DNA of 64,000 nt from Limnohabitans planktonicus II-D5 (GCF_001270065.2 NZ_LFYT02000021.1:1-64000); one strand, 5' to 3'. Counted from the stretch's first letter, positions 9,101 to 17,528 are shown. Notes: generated from the sequence alone by a model not told the origin. Program-made: numbers and translations.

Positions 9101-9527
9101 GAATTATGTCCTTGACACCAATGTGCTAAAAGCCGCAGTGCGCAGCCCTTCAGGTGCATCGGCTGAAATTTTGCGACGCGTGCTACTGAGGCAAGTGGGC
9201 GCTCTGTGCAGCGTGCCTTTGTTCATGGAGTACGAAGCTGTTTTGTTGCGCCCTGAACATTTGGCGGCAGCGGGTGCGCATGCGGATCAAGTGATCAACT
9301 TGCTCGATGCGTTGGCTGGCGTGGTCATTCGGGTGGAGATTCAGTTTTTGTGGCGTCCGCAATTGCGTGACCCTAACGATGATTTGGTGTTGGAGTTGGC
9401 CGTGAATGGCCAAGGCGTTGGCGATTCGGTGGCCATCGTCACGTCCAATCAAAAAGATTTTTGGCCACAAGCGAGCAAGTTTGGCATCGGTGTCATGACA
9501 CCACGGCAATTTTTTCAAGGAGCCTGA
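9099..9527 (+). CDS. PIN-domain toxin (putative ribonuclease)
   Basis: A 142-residue PIN-domain protein of the PilT/COG1569 kind. The first strand and metal-binding aspartate are in MNYVLDTNVLKAA; a conserved acidic residue lies in PLFMEYEAVLLR, and further acids in LRDPNDDLVLELAV and the C-terminal VTSNQKDFW. Such toxins cut RNA, often tRNA, in a metal-dependent way. One base separates it from the downstream ribbon-helix-helix gene, so the order is toxin first. The start has no ribosome binding site, consistent with a leaderless message from the promoter just upstream. Target is unknown. Confidence 0.85.
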   Translation: MNYVLDTNVLKAAVRSPSGASAEILRRVLLRQVGALCSVPLFMEYEAVLLRPEHLAAAGAHADQVINLLDALAGVVIRVEIQFLWRPQLRDPNDDLVLELAVNGQGVGDSVAIVTSNQKDFWPQASKFGIGVMTPRQFFQGA

Positions 9528-9528
9528 T

Positions 9529-9780
9529 ATGGGAACCCAAAGTAATTACGCCCTGCGTTTGCCGCTGTCACTGAAGGCAGGGGCAGAGCAACTAGCCCGT
9601 GAAGACGGCACAACCTTGAACCAATTCATCGTGAGTGCCGTGGCTGAAAAGCTCTCAGCCATGAAAACAGCCGACTACTTTGCCCAACGTGCCAAACGCG
9701 GCGATGTGAATGCCGCGCTGGCATTCTTGAGCCGTCAAGGCGGGCAAGCGCCTGAAGAGCAGGACGTGTTGCCCTCTTGA
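9529..9780 (+). CDS. Ribbon-helix-helix antitoxin of the PIN toxin
   Basis: An 83-residue protein. Residues 6-45 (YALRLPLSLKAGAEQLARED then TTLNQFIVSAVAEKLS) fit the Arc/HicB-type ribbon-helix-helix: one strand, two helices, with a 'TTLNQFI' turn. The C-terminal half is probably the toxin-neutralising tail. AAGGAG lies before the ATG. It would bind both the PIN protein and the promoter palindrome at 9085-9100. Confidence 0.82.
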   Translation: MGTQSNYALRLPLSLKAGAEQLAREDGTTLNQFIVSAVAEKLSAMKTADYFAQRAKRGDVNAALAFLSRQGGQAPEEQDVLPS

Positions 9781-9839
9781 GGCCTGCAACACAACACCGT
9801 GCCGTCCGCCTCACCGCACTGTTCACCCCGTTCCCCAAG

Positions 9840-10280
9840 ATGACACCCACCACCCGCCGCGTTCTCCAGGCCCTTTTGTACGAGGCCATTGCCATCGCCG
9901 TGGTCGGGCCCGTGTTGAGCGTGGCTTTTGACAAGTCGCCCGCCTCCACCTTGGGCTTGGCGGTGGTTTTGTCGAGCATTGCCTTGACGTGGAATTACGC
10001 CTTCAACTGGTTCTTTGAGCGCTGGGAGTCGCGCCAATCCGTGCGTGGCCGTTCCTTTGTCAGGCGGCTTGCCCACGGGGCGGGTTTTGAGGGCGGCTTG
10101 GTCATCATTCTTTTGCCCGTCATGTCGCTGTGGTTGGACATTTCGCTCACCGCTGCCTTGGTGGCCAACTTGGGTTTGCTGGCGTTCTTTTTCTTCTATG
10201 CCATCGCGTTCACCTGGTGCTTCGACCGGGTATTTGGGTTGCCCGCTTCGGCTCAAGCGGGCGATGGCGATCGGGTCTGA
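9840..10280 (+). CDS. PACE-family (AceI-like) efflux membrane protein
   Basis: About 146 residues with four predicted membrane helices arranged as two repeats of the bacterial transmembrane pair domain: RRVLQALLYEAIAIAVVGPV ... WNYAFNWFFERWE, then RLAHGAGFEGGLVIILLPVM ... FTWCFDRVF. This is the layout of the proteobacterial antimicrobial compound efflux family, whose founder AceI exports chlorhexidine by proton exchange; a membrane glutamate (in YEAIAI) is conserved. The frame is open from 9777, overlapping the antitoxin stop, but family alignment favours the ATG at 9840. The natural substrate is probably a polyamine or similar cation. Confidence 0.85.
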   Translation: MTPTTRRVLQALLYEAIAIAVVGPVLSVAFDKSPASTLGLAVVLSSIALTWNYAFNWFFERWESRQSVRGRSFVRRLAHGAGFEGGLVIILLPVMSLWLDISLTAALVANLGLLAFFFFYAIAFTWCFDRVFGLPASAQAGDGDRV

Positions 10281-10319
10281 GGGCGCGGCAGTGAAGCAGG
10301 CCGCAAGGGCTTTCCCTTT

Positions 10320-10637
10320 TTACGCCGCGAATACTTCTTGCAGTGTGGTCAGCGCGGCACTCAAGGTCTTGGCAGACACAGCGCCCAGACGCTTGACCAA
10401 ACGCACCTTGTCAACCGTCCGGAGCTGATCCAACACGATCAAACCCTTGGTGCCCGCATGGGTGACAGGCACCCGGAACGGCGCGGCAAAACCCTTTGAT
10501 GTCATGGGCGCCACCATCACGGTTCGCAGGTTGTCATTCAACTCTGCCGGTGACATCACAACGCAGGGCCGCGACTTTTTGATTTCGCTGCCCACGGTCG
10601 GGTCCAGGTTCACCAGCCAAATGTCGCCGCGCTTCAC
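10320..10637 (-). CDS. mazF: MazF/PemK-type endoribonuclease toxin
   Basis: A 105-residue toxin of the CcdB/PemK fold. The start MKRGDIWLVNLDPTVGSEIK and the catalytic arginine region KKSRPCVVMSP are typical, as is the GLIVLDQLRTVDKVRLVKRLG segment. These proteins cut single-stranded mRNA at short sites. It overlaps the upstream antitoxin gene by four bases, antitoxin first, the usual order. Cleavage site cannot be told from the sequence. Confidence 0.92.
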   Translation of the reverse strand: MKRGDIWLVNLDPTVGSEIKKSRPCVVMSPAELNDNLRTVMVAPMTSKGFAAPFRVPVTHAGTKGLIVLDQLRTVDKVRLVKRLGAVSAKTLSAALTTLQEVFAA

Positions 10638-10888
10638 CAGCCCAACTCCTCGTCGTCCAAGTTGCCGAACTCACCCATCAAAAGCGCATCACCACCTTTG
10701 GCGGACACGGCTGCAGCAGCCGCTGCCCAGCCAGCACGTACGGACTTGGCAGGCTTTCGCAAGACGATGGAGCCGTTTTCCACTTCGATGGTGGCTGTGG
10801 CCTGTCCGTCCAGCCCGACTTGGGCCAGAAACGGCTTAGGCAACACCACGCCCTTGCTGTTGCCGATGTTCCGAATGGCAATTTCCAT
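10634..10888 (-). CDS. mazE: MazE/AbrB-type antitoxin
   Basis: An 84-residue protein whose first 50 residues (AIRNIGNSKGVVLPKPFLAQ...) are the swapped-hairpin AbrB/MazE DNA-binding domain with the hallmark 'GNSKGVVLPK'. The alanine-rich acidic C-terminus (FGNLDDEELGW) is the likely MazF-binding tail. GGAGGA lies before the ATG. It should repress its own promoter, where a 13-base motif is repeated. Confidence 0.9.
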   Translation of the reverse strand: MEIAIRNIGNSKGVVLPKPFLAQVGLDGQATATIEVENGSIVLRKPAKSVRAGWAAAAAAVSAKGGDALLMGEFGNLDDEELGW

Positions 10889-10960
10889 GATAATCCTCCA
10901 GTTGCAACAATGTTAATCCATGCGAAGTGGATGGGCAAGACCCAATGTTGTAACAATGTG
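10889..10960 (-). promoter_or_regulatory. mazEF promoter with repeated 13-base motif
   Basis: Reading the minus strand, TTGCCC, 17 bases and TAACAT form a candidate promoter. GTTGYAACAATGT occurs twice on the plus strand, at 10901-10913 and 10947-10959, 46 bases apart and flanking the promoter elements. This is a plausible MazE or MazEF operator pair. The divergent helicase gene starts at about 10995, so both transcripts share the region. Confidence 0.5.
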
Positions 10961-10994
10961 ACCACATCATTGTGACGAAAAAGTCCCTGCACCT

Positions 10995-13022
10995 TTGGCC
11001 GACCAAGACCCCACCCCCACCGCCCCTTGCGCTGCTGCACATGATGTTCAACACGAGTTGCGCCATGTGCGTGCCCTCATGCACCTTGAGCAACAAGAAG
11101 ACCAAGCGCAGTTCAAGCTCAAAAACGCCAGTGCCAGCATCAAAGAGCGCCGTCGGCGTGGCCTGACTTGGTACCCCGTCACCATCACCCAAGAAGACAT
11201 TGGGTTTGGGGGCAAGGTGGTGCTGGAGCTGGAGCGCCCGGCGCATCGGCAAGACCTGCACTTGTTTCAGGTGGGGGCGGCTGCGGCGCTGTTCAGCAGC
11301 GCGCCCGGCTACTCGGGGCCAGACCGGCCCGTGGTGAGCGGCGTGGTCACCCGCGTGCGGCGCAACAAGCTGCTGTTGGCCACCACCAAAGAAGCGCTGC
11401 CCGACTGGGTGCGGGACGGCAGCAGCCTCAACGGCAGCACGCTGGGCATTGACCTGACGTTTGACGAGGTCAGCTACCGCGAGATGAACCAGGCCCTGAG
11501 CGCGGTCATGACTGCCCACGGCAACCGCTTGGCCGAACTGCGCGACGTGCTGCTGGGCGCACAGCCCGCCCGCTTTCGCGAGCCCCAAGCCGACGACCTG
11601 TATTACCCCAGTGCGCTCAACGACTCGCAGCTGGCGGCGGTGCGCCATGTGGTCACGGCGCTAGACGTGGCCATCATCCACGGCCCGCCCGGCACGGGCA
11701 AAACCACCACGCTGGTGCAGGCCATTTTGGAAACCATCCGGCGCGAGCGGCGCGTGCTGGTGTGCGCCCCCTCCAATACCGCCGTGGACCTGCTGACCGA
11801 AAAGCTGGCCGAGCGCGGTGTGAACGTGATCCGCCTGGGCAACCCCAGCCGCGTGTCGGACTTGTTGCTCAAGCACACGCTCGACGCCGGGGTGATGGCC
11901 CACGCCAGCTACGCCAAGATGCACGCGATGCGCCAAACGGCCGAGCAGCACCGCGAGACGGCCAGCGAACGCGTTCGCAACTTTGGTTTTGAAGAGCGAC
12001 AGCGCCGCCAATGGCTGAAGGATGAAGCGCGCACGCTGCGCCAAGCCGCCGACGATTTGGAGCGCTTCATGACCGAAGACGTGCTCGAATCGGTGCAAGT
12101 CATCACCTGCACGCTGGTGGGCGCCAGCCACCGCCACATTCGCCACCTGGGCTTTGAGACCGTCTTCATCGACGAAGCCGCCCAGGCCCTGGAGCCGGCT
12201 TGCTGGATTCCGATTGCCAAGGGCCAGCGCCTGGTGTTGGCGGGCGACCACCACCAGCTGCCGCCCACCGTGAAAAGCGAAAAAGCCGCCCGCGAAGGCC
12301 TGCGTGAAACCCTGTTTGAAAAGTGCATCCAGCGCCAACCCAACACGGCCCGCATGCTGAAGGTGCAATACCGCATGCACGCGCACATCATGGGCTTCAG
12401 CTCCGAGAAGTTTTATGGCGGCCAGCTGGTGCCGCACGCCAGCGTGCGCCATGCCGACTTGGCCGCGTATGACCCGCGCTTTGATGACCCGAGTTTTGCA
12501 CCCGACCTGCCCGTGGAGTTCATCGACACGGCAGGCTGCGGCTATGAAGAACTGGCCATCCCCGAAAGCCGTTCAACAGCCAACCCCGAAGAAGCCCACT
12601 TGCTGCTGGAGCGGCTGGCGCAACTGCTCACGCTGGGCGAACCAACTGCACCAGATCAGCGCCCGCTGACCATTGGCGTGATCGCGCCGTACCGCGCCCA
12701 AATCAACTATTTAAAAGACGCCATCGAAGACAGCGCCGTGCTGAACGACTTGCTGCTGCAACGCAGGCTCAGCGTGGGCACAGTCGATTCGTTTCAGGGC
12801 CAAGAGCGCGACATCATTGCCATCACCCTGACACGCAGCAACCCTCAAGGCGAGATCGGCTTCCTGTCCGACATCCGCCGCATGAACGTGGGCATGACCC
12901 GCGCACGGCGCAAGCTGCTGCTGGTGGGCGATTCGTCCACGCTTTGCAGGCATCCGTTTTTTGGGGAGTTGTTGGCCTATGTGAAGGGGGTGGGGGGCTA
13001 CCGCACGGCTTGGGCTGTTTAA
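10995..13022 (+). CDS. Superfamily 1 DNA/RNA helicase (IGHMBP2/Upf1-like)
   Basis: A 675-residue helicase. The motor motifs are complete: Walker A GPPGTGKTTTLVQA (about residue 230), CAPSNTAVD (Ia), IDEAAQALEP (II, DEAA box), GDHHQLPPT (III), QYRMH (IV), TVDSFQGQERD (V) and VGMTRARRKLLLVGD (VI). The N-terminal 200 residues look like the beta-barrel domain of SMUBP-2/Upf1-type enzymes, which unwind 5' to 3'. The frame opens with TTG at 10995 without a clear ribosome site; ATG at 11079 is an alternative. It sits between two toxin-antitoxin modules, which suggests but does not prove a defence role. Confidence 0.88.
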   Translation: MADQDPTPTAPCAAAHDVQHELRHVRALMHLEQQEDQAQFKLKNASASIKERRRRGLTWYPVTITQEDIGFGGKVVLELERPAHRQDLHLFQVGAAAALFSSAPGYSGPDRPVVSGVVTRVRRNKLLLATTKEALPDWVRDGSSLNGSTLGIDLTFDEVSYREMNQALSAVMTAHGNRLAELRDVLLGAQPARFREPQADDLYYPSALNDSQLAAVRHVVTALDVAIIHGPPGTGKTTTLVQAILETIRRERRVLVCAPSNTAVDLLTEKLAERGVNVIRLGNPSRVSDLLLKHTLDAGVMAHASYAKMHAMRQTAEQHRETASERVRNFGFEERQRRQWLKDEARTLRQAADDLERFMTEDVLESVQVITCTLVGASHRHIRHLGFETVFIDEAAQALEPACWIPIAKGQRLVLAGDHHQLPPTVKSEKAAREGLRETLFEKCIQRQPNTARMLKVQYRMHAHIMGFSSEKFYGGQLVPHASVRHADLAAYDPRFDDPSFAPDLPVEFIDTAGCGYEELAIPESRSTANPEEAHLLLERLAQLLTLGEPTAPDQRPLTIGVIAPYRAQINYLKDAIEDSAVLNDLLLQRRLSVGTVDSFQGQERDIIAITLTRSNPQGEIGFLSDIRRMNVGMTRARRKLLLVGDSSTLCRHPFFGELLAYVKGVGGYRTAWAV

Positions 13023-13186
13023 ACCAGCTTTGGCCAGTTGATTTGTACTTTGCGGTTGTTGGCCAAGCAGTCGCGCAAATACAAGTCTTGCTTGGGTTCC
13101 ATTCAAACTGAAAATGTGACCAAGTTGGGAAAGGCCAGTGGGAAACCAGACAGACAGGCTGATTGAAGTCAGACTTGACATCAGAT

Positions 13187-13298
13187 GTTTGAAATAATTG
13201 AAGAAATTCACTTCCAATGCTTTTTTCAGAAATATTTCAAACAAATGCCCTGTAGACCTCTTGCCTCTGTTTGAAATATTTGAGATAGTTCACTTTAA
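13187..13298 (+). promoter_or_regulatory. Promoter and operators of the abiE pair
   Basis: Two direct copies of a 26-base motif beginning GTTTGAAAT and ending TTCACT lie at 13187-13212 and 13269-13294 (21 of 26 identical). A reverse copy, AAATATTTCAAAC, lies at 13230-13242 and forms a 13-base inverted repeat with 13269-13281. A candidate promoter TTGCCT (13261)-17-GATAGT (13284) overlaps the second copy and would start transcription at about 13296, only three bases before the abiEi ATG, which lacks a Shine-Dalgarno. AbiEi antitoxins are known to repress by binding inverted repeats. The preceding 13023-13186 holds no recognised gene. Confidence 0.55.
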
Positions 13299-14039
13299 AT
13301 GAGAGTTTCTAAAAATATTTCAATCAAAGAGCTTCTGGGCAAACTCGAATGGGACACGCCATACAGTTCCCGTGAGCTGCAGATGCTGGGCTTGGCTTCG
13401 ACGGCTGCGGCCCGTTTGGCCCAGGCAGGCTGGCTCAAAAGATTGGGACGCGGCGTGTACCAAGTGCCCAACGGTAAATTGGACATGAACAAAACATTGG
13501 CGCACCTGTCGCTTGAAGTTCCGCAATTGCATGTTGGCGGGAAAACCGCTTTGGCATGGCGCGGAACACGCCACAACCTTGCACATCAGGAGCGCTTGAA
13601 CTTATGGGGCCACAAAGCGGCACGGCTACCCGCATGGGTCACAGAACTGTTCAACGCCAACTACCAGTCAACCCGGATTTTTGACGACGCACTGCCCAAA
13701 GGGTTCGGTCTGGCACCCCTTCCCGCAGGACACCCCAAAGTGATGGTTTCTGTTCCCGAGAGAGCGTTGCTGGAACTCTTCAGCGACACGGGCAAGCTCC
13801 AGTCTCTGGAAGAAACCTTGAACGTCGCTGAAAGCGTTCGGCACCTGCGCCCAGAAGTCCTGGACACATTGCTGACCCACACCACCCGCGTCAAGGTGGT
13901 GCGACTGGCCAAGGCCTTGGCCGAAAGCCTTGATTTACCTTGGCTTGAGATTGCCAAAAAACACAACGAACGGCTCGGGAGTGCAAGCCGCTGGGTTGCT
14001 GTGACCAGGGACAAGAAAATTCTTTACCTCAAAAAATGA
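13299..14039 (+). CDS. abiEi: AbiEi-type antitoxin (type IV TA)
   Basis: A 246-residue protein. Residues 1-60 are a winged helix (SIKELLGKLEWDTPYSSREL and LAQAGWLKRLGRGVYQVPNG), residues about 65-245 the AbiEi C-terminal region (HVGGKTALAWRG, VPERALLELF). In the AbiE system this protein does not bind the toxin; it neutralises it by an unresolved route and represses the operon. The 3' end overlaps abiEii by four bases (ATGA). The upstream repeated motifs fit autoregulation. Confidence 0.9.
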   Translation: MRVSKNISIKELLGKLEWDTPYSSRELQMLGLASTAAARLAQAGWLKRLGRGVYQVPNGKLDMNKTLAHLSLEVPQLHVGGKTALAWRGTRHNLAHQERLNLWGHKAARLPAWVTELFNANYQSTRIFDDALPKGFGLAPLPAGHPKVMVSVPERALLELFSDTGKLQSLEETLNVAESVRHLRPEVLDTLLTHTTRVKVVRLAKALAESLDLPWLEIAKKHNERLGSASRWVAVTRDKKILYLKK

Positions 14040-14956
14040 ACCCCATCTACGTACAAACGGTCAACCTGCTGCTGGACATTGCACCCACCGTCTTCCAAAC
14101 CCCGCGATTTGCGATGAAGGGGGGAACAGCACTGAACTTGTTCGTTCAGGACTTGCCACGACTGTCAGTGGATATCGACGTCGTCTTCATCAAGCACCAA
14201 GCCGACAGAGACAACGCACTGAAAGAAATCGCCCAAGAGCTCCAGCGCATTGAAGCAGCGATTGCTGTCATGGGTTATGAAACCCGAACCAGGAAAGTGC
14301 ATGGGGGTGACGAAGTGAAGCTTGACATCTTCAGCGCAGAAGCTGAAGTCAAGGTTGAAGTGAATTTTGTTTTTCGGGGAACCGTGCTACCGATAGAGAC
14401 ACGTTCGCTGTCAGAAAAAACACAAGCCCTGTTCTCCAAAAATATCCAAGTTTCCGTGCTCTCCCCCTCTGAACTCTATGGCAGCAAACTGGTCGCAGCG
14501 ATGGACAGACAGCATCCACGTGATTTTTTCGACGTTCTCAAGATGTACGAAAGCCATGGCTTAACGCAAGAAATTTTGGACTGCTTTGTGGCCTATTTGG
14601 CGGGGCACAACAGACCCGTGCACGAGGTCTTGTTTACCAACCCGCAACCGATGGAAGCGACATTTAAGAACGAATTTGTGGGAATGACTTCAGACCCCAT
14701 CCACTTGGATGATCTGCTCCAAACCCAAAAACGACTGATGACCGAACTACCACGGGCGCTCACGCAAAACCACAGAAATTTCCTTCTATCGCTACTGGAA
14801 AGCAAACCGGACTGGTCGCTCCTGCCGTTCAAGCATTTGCAAGAATTGCCTGCCATCCAATGGAAACTGCAGAATTTGAACCATCTGAAGTTAAAAAACC
14901 CTGCGAAATTCCAGCTTCAACGCGAAGCGCTTGATGAGCGATTCAAACGGCAATAG
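14036..14956 (+). CDS. abiEii: AbiEii-type nucleotidyltransferase toxin
   Basis: A 306-residue toxin of the DNA polymerase-beta nucleotidyltransferase superfamily (AbiEii/AbiGii, COG2253-like). The signature GGTALNLF (from about residue 30) and the catalytic LSVDIDVVF are intact, as are the later SELYGSKLVAAMDR and HPRDFFDVL motifs. Related toxins (MenT) add nucleotides to tRNA acceptor ends. With abiEi it forms a phage-abortive-infection and plasmid-stabilising type IV module. Base composition is a little lower in G+C than the neighbours, as often seen in mobile defence genes. Confidence 0.93.
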   Translation: MNPIYVQTVNLLLDIAPTVFQTPRFAMKGGTALNLFVQDLPRLSVDIDVVFIKHQADRDNALKEIAQELQRIEAAIAVMGYETRTRKVHGGDEVKLDIFSAEAEVKVEVNFVFRGTVLPIETRSLSEKTQALFSKNIQVSVLSPSELYGSKLVAAMDRQHPRDFFDVLKMYESHGLTQEILDCFVAYLAGHNRPVHEVLFTNPQPMEATFKNEFVGMTSDPIHLDDLLQTQKRLMTELPRALTQNHRNFLLSLLESKPDWSLLPFKHLQELPAIQWKLQNLNHLKLKNPAKFQLQREALDERFKRQ

Positions 14957-15389
14957 CCTTTTCTCGATCCACGATTGTGGATAGCCCTTTGCCTATTGAT
15001 CCGGCACGCTGAAGTTTGAAATGCGTGAGACATGTCATCTCGTAGGTCGGCACTCGCAGAGTCCGACGTTATTGGTTTCGGCACAGGCCCATGTCGGGGT
15101 CTTCGACCACCGACCTACAACAGTTTTGAGCATTGAAAACTTCAGCGTGCCGAATCCATCGTTCTGACTTGCTCGGAGTGTGGGATTCGCCTGTTTGCAG
15201 GCCCATTTCGGGCCGCACAGCCGCCTTGTTGGGGCCTGCCTGAATGTCATGAGATACCGCGCCGTTCCAAATTACAGAATAATTGAGTTCTTTGGAATTC
15301 ATTCATTCAAAAAAATCAGTGCAGCAATGATCAGGCTTCAACGGCCGATGGTCATACGCAAGCTGCCAGGCTCAATCGGGAGAGACGGA
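14957..15389. other. Intergenic region holding one inverted repeat element
   Basis: 433 bases between abiEii and the Bug-type gene. It holds one complete REP/BIME element (14995-15156) and otherwise only leader sequence of the downstream gene; no other gene is recognised. Confidence 0.6.
14995..15156 (-). repeat. Solitary TIR-bounded BIME element (162 bp)
   Basis: A single copy of the array unit in reverse orientation with a shorter centre. It starts ATTGATCCGGCACGCTGAAG and ends CTTCAGCGTGCCGAATC, giving nearly perfect terminal inverted repeats of about 27 bases. Inside are the two REPs: GTAGGTCGGCACTCGCAGAG... and ...GGTCTTCGACCACCGACCTAC. The linker between them (about 25 bases) differs from that of the arrays. 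No target-site duplication was found. Confidence 0.9.
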
Positions 15390-16403
15390 ATGCTGCGGCG
15401 TGATTTTGTTCAAAAACTGGCAGCCTTGGGCCTAGGCTGCAGCATGGGGGCACCTGCCCTGACCAGGGGGGCAAACAGCCCAATCCATGACCTGGAGGGG
15501 ATTGAACTGGTCGTGCCTTTTGGTGCCAATGGCATCACCAGTCAGGTGGCCCGGTACTTCCAAGTGGCGCTGTCCAACATGACCGGTTTGCCTGTCCAGG
15601 TGGCACACCAGCACGGGTATACCGGCATGAAGGCGGTGGAGTATGCCGAGCGTCACAGCCGTCCACAGCGCCCCAGTCTATTGGTCGCAGGGGCGGTCGT
15701 CAGTACGGCGGGGGTGGTGGCCAGCCCGATGCACAACGTGAGAGCGGTCGATCAGTTCCGGTATGTGGCGTCTCTTTACCGTGATGATCCTGTCTTGATT
15801 GCGCGTCAAGAAACAGTCGCAACGCTGGATGACTTGAAGCGTGTGCCACTGGCCAGTCGAAAGTGCGGAATTTCGGGGATGGGCGCTGCTGGGCATTTGT
15901 TTTCGGAAATGATTTCCCGATTGGCGCAGCCATTGGGTACCTATAGGGTCACGCAGGGCGATGCCAATGCGATTGAGCGCGTGTTGAGTGGTGAACTGAC
16001 GACGGCGATGGTGGACAAAGGCTCGTGTCATCGATATCTGGACCAAGGCCTGAGTTTTCTCGTCAACATTGGCGATGGGCCGGTGATGAACCACAGAAAC
16101 CAAGCGGTCGTCACCCTCACGGAGTTGCTGGGGCACAGACTCAAGGGCTCATTTTCTTACTACTCATGGGATGCCGTTTTGGCGCCAACCAATGTGCCGA
16201 CGCCATTGATTGAGTCCTTGGCATTGGATTTTCAAAAAATCATGGCCATGCCGGAATACCGCGCATTCAGAAGGGGCCGTGGTTTGGCTGAGTTGAATCT
16301 GTCGGAGCGGGATTTTTCGCGATTCGTCGCTCAGCAGAGAAAAGTGTGGGAGCAGGCGGTCGAGTTTTTCAACATCAACGCGGAAGAAGCCTTTAGCGGG
16401 TGA
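15390..16403 (+). CDS. Bug/TctC-family periplasmic solute-binding protein
   Basis: A 337-residue substrate-binding protein of the Bug (TctC) family, which serve tripartite tricarboxylate transporters or act as orphan receptors; these are very numerous in Burkholderiales. The N-terminus MLRRDFVQKLAALGLG has a twin-arginine and a hydrophobic core, suggesting Tat export. The conserved loop 'LVVPFGANGITSQVARYFQ' matches the family ligand loop. GGGAG eight bases before the ATG at 15390 supports this start over upstream codons. No TctA/TctB membrane genes are nearby, so it is an orphan. The ligand cannot be predicted. Confidence 0.85.
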   Translation: MLRRDFVQKLAALGLGCSMGAPALTRGANSPIHDLEGIELVVPFGANGITSQVARYFQVALSNMTGLPVQVAHQHGYTGMKAVEYAERHSRPQRPSLLVAGAVVSTAGVVASPMHNVRAVDQFRYVASLYRDDPVLIARQETVATLDDLKRVPLASRKCGISGMGAAGHLFSEMISRLAQPLGTYRVTQGDANAIERVLSGELTTAMVDKGSCHRYLDQGLSFLVNIGDGPVMNHRNQAVVTLTELLGHRLKGSFSYYSWDAVLAPTNVPTPLIESLALDFQKIMAMPEYRAFRRGRGLAELNLSERDFSRFVAQQRKVWEQAVEFFNINAEEAFSG

Positions 16404-16484
16404 GCCAGTTCAAAAAAAGTACGGACGTCCAAGCAAAGTCATTGAACCGAGAGGTCTGATATCTGGGCCTTGTAAGCTCCGGAC

Positions 16485-16871
16485 ATGCTGACTTCTCTCA
16501 AAAACTGGGCACGCCGCATCAAGCGCGATGGCGTGATGCTGTGGTTTGCGTGCCGTGACCCACGCACACCGTGGTGGCTCAAGGCGCTGGCTTTTTTGGT
16601 GGTGGCTTATGCGCTCAGCCCGATTGATCTGGTGCCCGATTTCATACCGGTGCTGGGCTTTGTGGACGATGTGATCTTGCTGCCTGTGTTGATCTGGTTC
16701 ATCGTGCGCCACTTACCCGAGCACATCGCCAGCGATTGCCGTCAGCAGGCCGATGACTGGATGAGCGAGCGAGGGGGCAAACCGGTCAGCCGGGCGGGCA
16801 TCGTACTGGTCTTGCTGGTGTGGGCTGTCGTGGCCTGGCTTTTGTGGCTTGGGTTATGGAGCACTCATTGA
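16485..16871 (+). CDS. DUF1232 (YkvA-like) membrane protein
   Basis: A 128-residue protein with the DUF1232 signature ALSPIDLVPDFIPVLGFVDD (about residues 47-66), flanked by a hydrophobic segment before and two after, so a small inner-membrane protein. The role of the family is unknown. It converges with the MarC gene 18 bases downstream and is not clearly in an operon. Confidence 0.88.
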   Translation: MLTSLKNWARRIKRDGVMLWFACRDPRTPWWLKALAFLVVAYALSPIDLVPDFIPVLGFVDDVILLPVLIWFIVRHLPEHIASDCRQQADDWMSERGGKPVSRAGIVLVLLVWAVVAWLLWLGLWSTH

Positions 16872-16889
16872 TGCAGTAACACTGATCGT

Positions 16890-17528
16890 TCAAACGCCCC
16901 GCGCCAGCACCGGAAACAACTTATGCAGCCCGTCGGTCATCACTTCGACGGCCAGCGCGGCCAAAATCAAACCCATCAGGCGGGTCATGACGTTGATGCC
17001 TGTTTTACCCAATACGCGGGCAATCGGGGTGGCCAATGAAAAGCACAGCGCTGTGGCCAGGGCGATGACCACGCCGTAGCCCACCAGGGTGCCAAGCTGG
17101 AACATGGTTTTGGCTTTTTCGGCATAGATCACCACGGTGGACATGGTCGCCGGGCCGGTCAGCAGCGGGATGGTCAGTGGCACCACGGCGATGCTGGCAC
17201 CCACAGCGGCTTTGGCTTCGGCGTCGTGCACTTCGTCAGCGTTGGCGCGGGCTTCGGCCGGTTGGGCGTTGAGCATCGACAAGGCCGATGTGAGCAGCAG
17301 CAAGCCGCCGCCGACCTGGAAGCTGGCCAACGAGATGCCAAAGAACTCCAGAATCTGCAGGCCCAGCAAGGCGCTGATCGCAATCACAATGAATGCGGTC
17401 AGGGCAGACACCAGGATCGTGCGCTGGCGCTGGGCACGGCTGAAGCCTTGGGTGTAGTGAATGAAAAACGGGACGATGGCCAAGGGGTTGACGATGGCCA
17501 GCAGGGTGATGAGTGGTTTGAAGTCCAT
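16890..17528 (-). CDS. MarC-family integral membrane protein
   Basis: About 212 residues and six predicted membrane helices. The start MDFKPLITLLAIVNPLAIVP and the internal PLTIPLLTGPATMSTVVIYA are the two NP/TGP-type repeats of the MarC family. MarC was once linked to multiple antibiotic resistance, but later work did not confirm that; function is unknown. The ATG at 17528 matches family starts; the frame is open further upstream without homology. It is divergent from sppA, 87 bases away. Confidence 0.88.
   Translation of the reverse strand: MDFKPLITLLAIVNPLAIVPFFIHYTQGFSRAQRQRTILVSALTAFIVIAISALLGLQILEFFGISLASFQVGGGLLLLTSALSMLNAQPAEARANADEVHDAEAKAAVGASIAVVPLTIPLLTGPATMSTVVIYAEKAKTMFQLGTLVGYGVVIALATALCFSLATPIARVLGKTGINVMTRLMGLILAALAVEVMTDGLHKLFPVLARGV

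Noticed and set aside
13023-13100. Possible 3' remnant of a gene on the minus strand after the helicase
   Set aside because: A short frame reads plausibly (KQDLYLRDCLANNRKV) but too little is left to name or support it.
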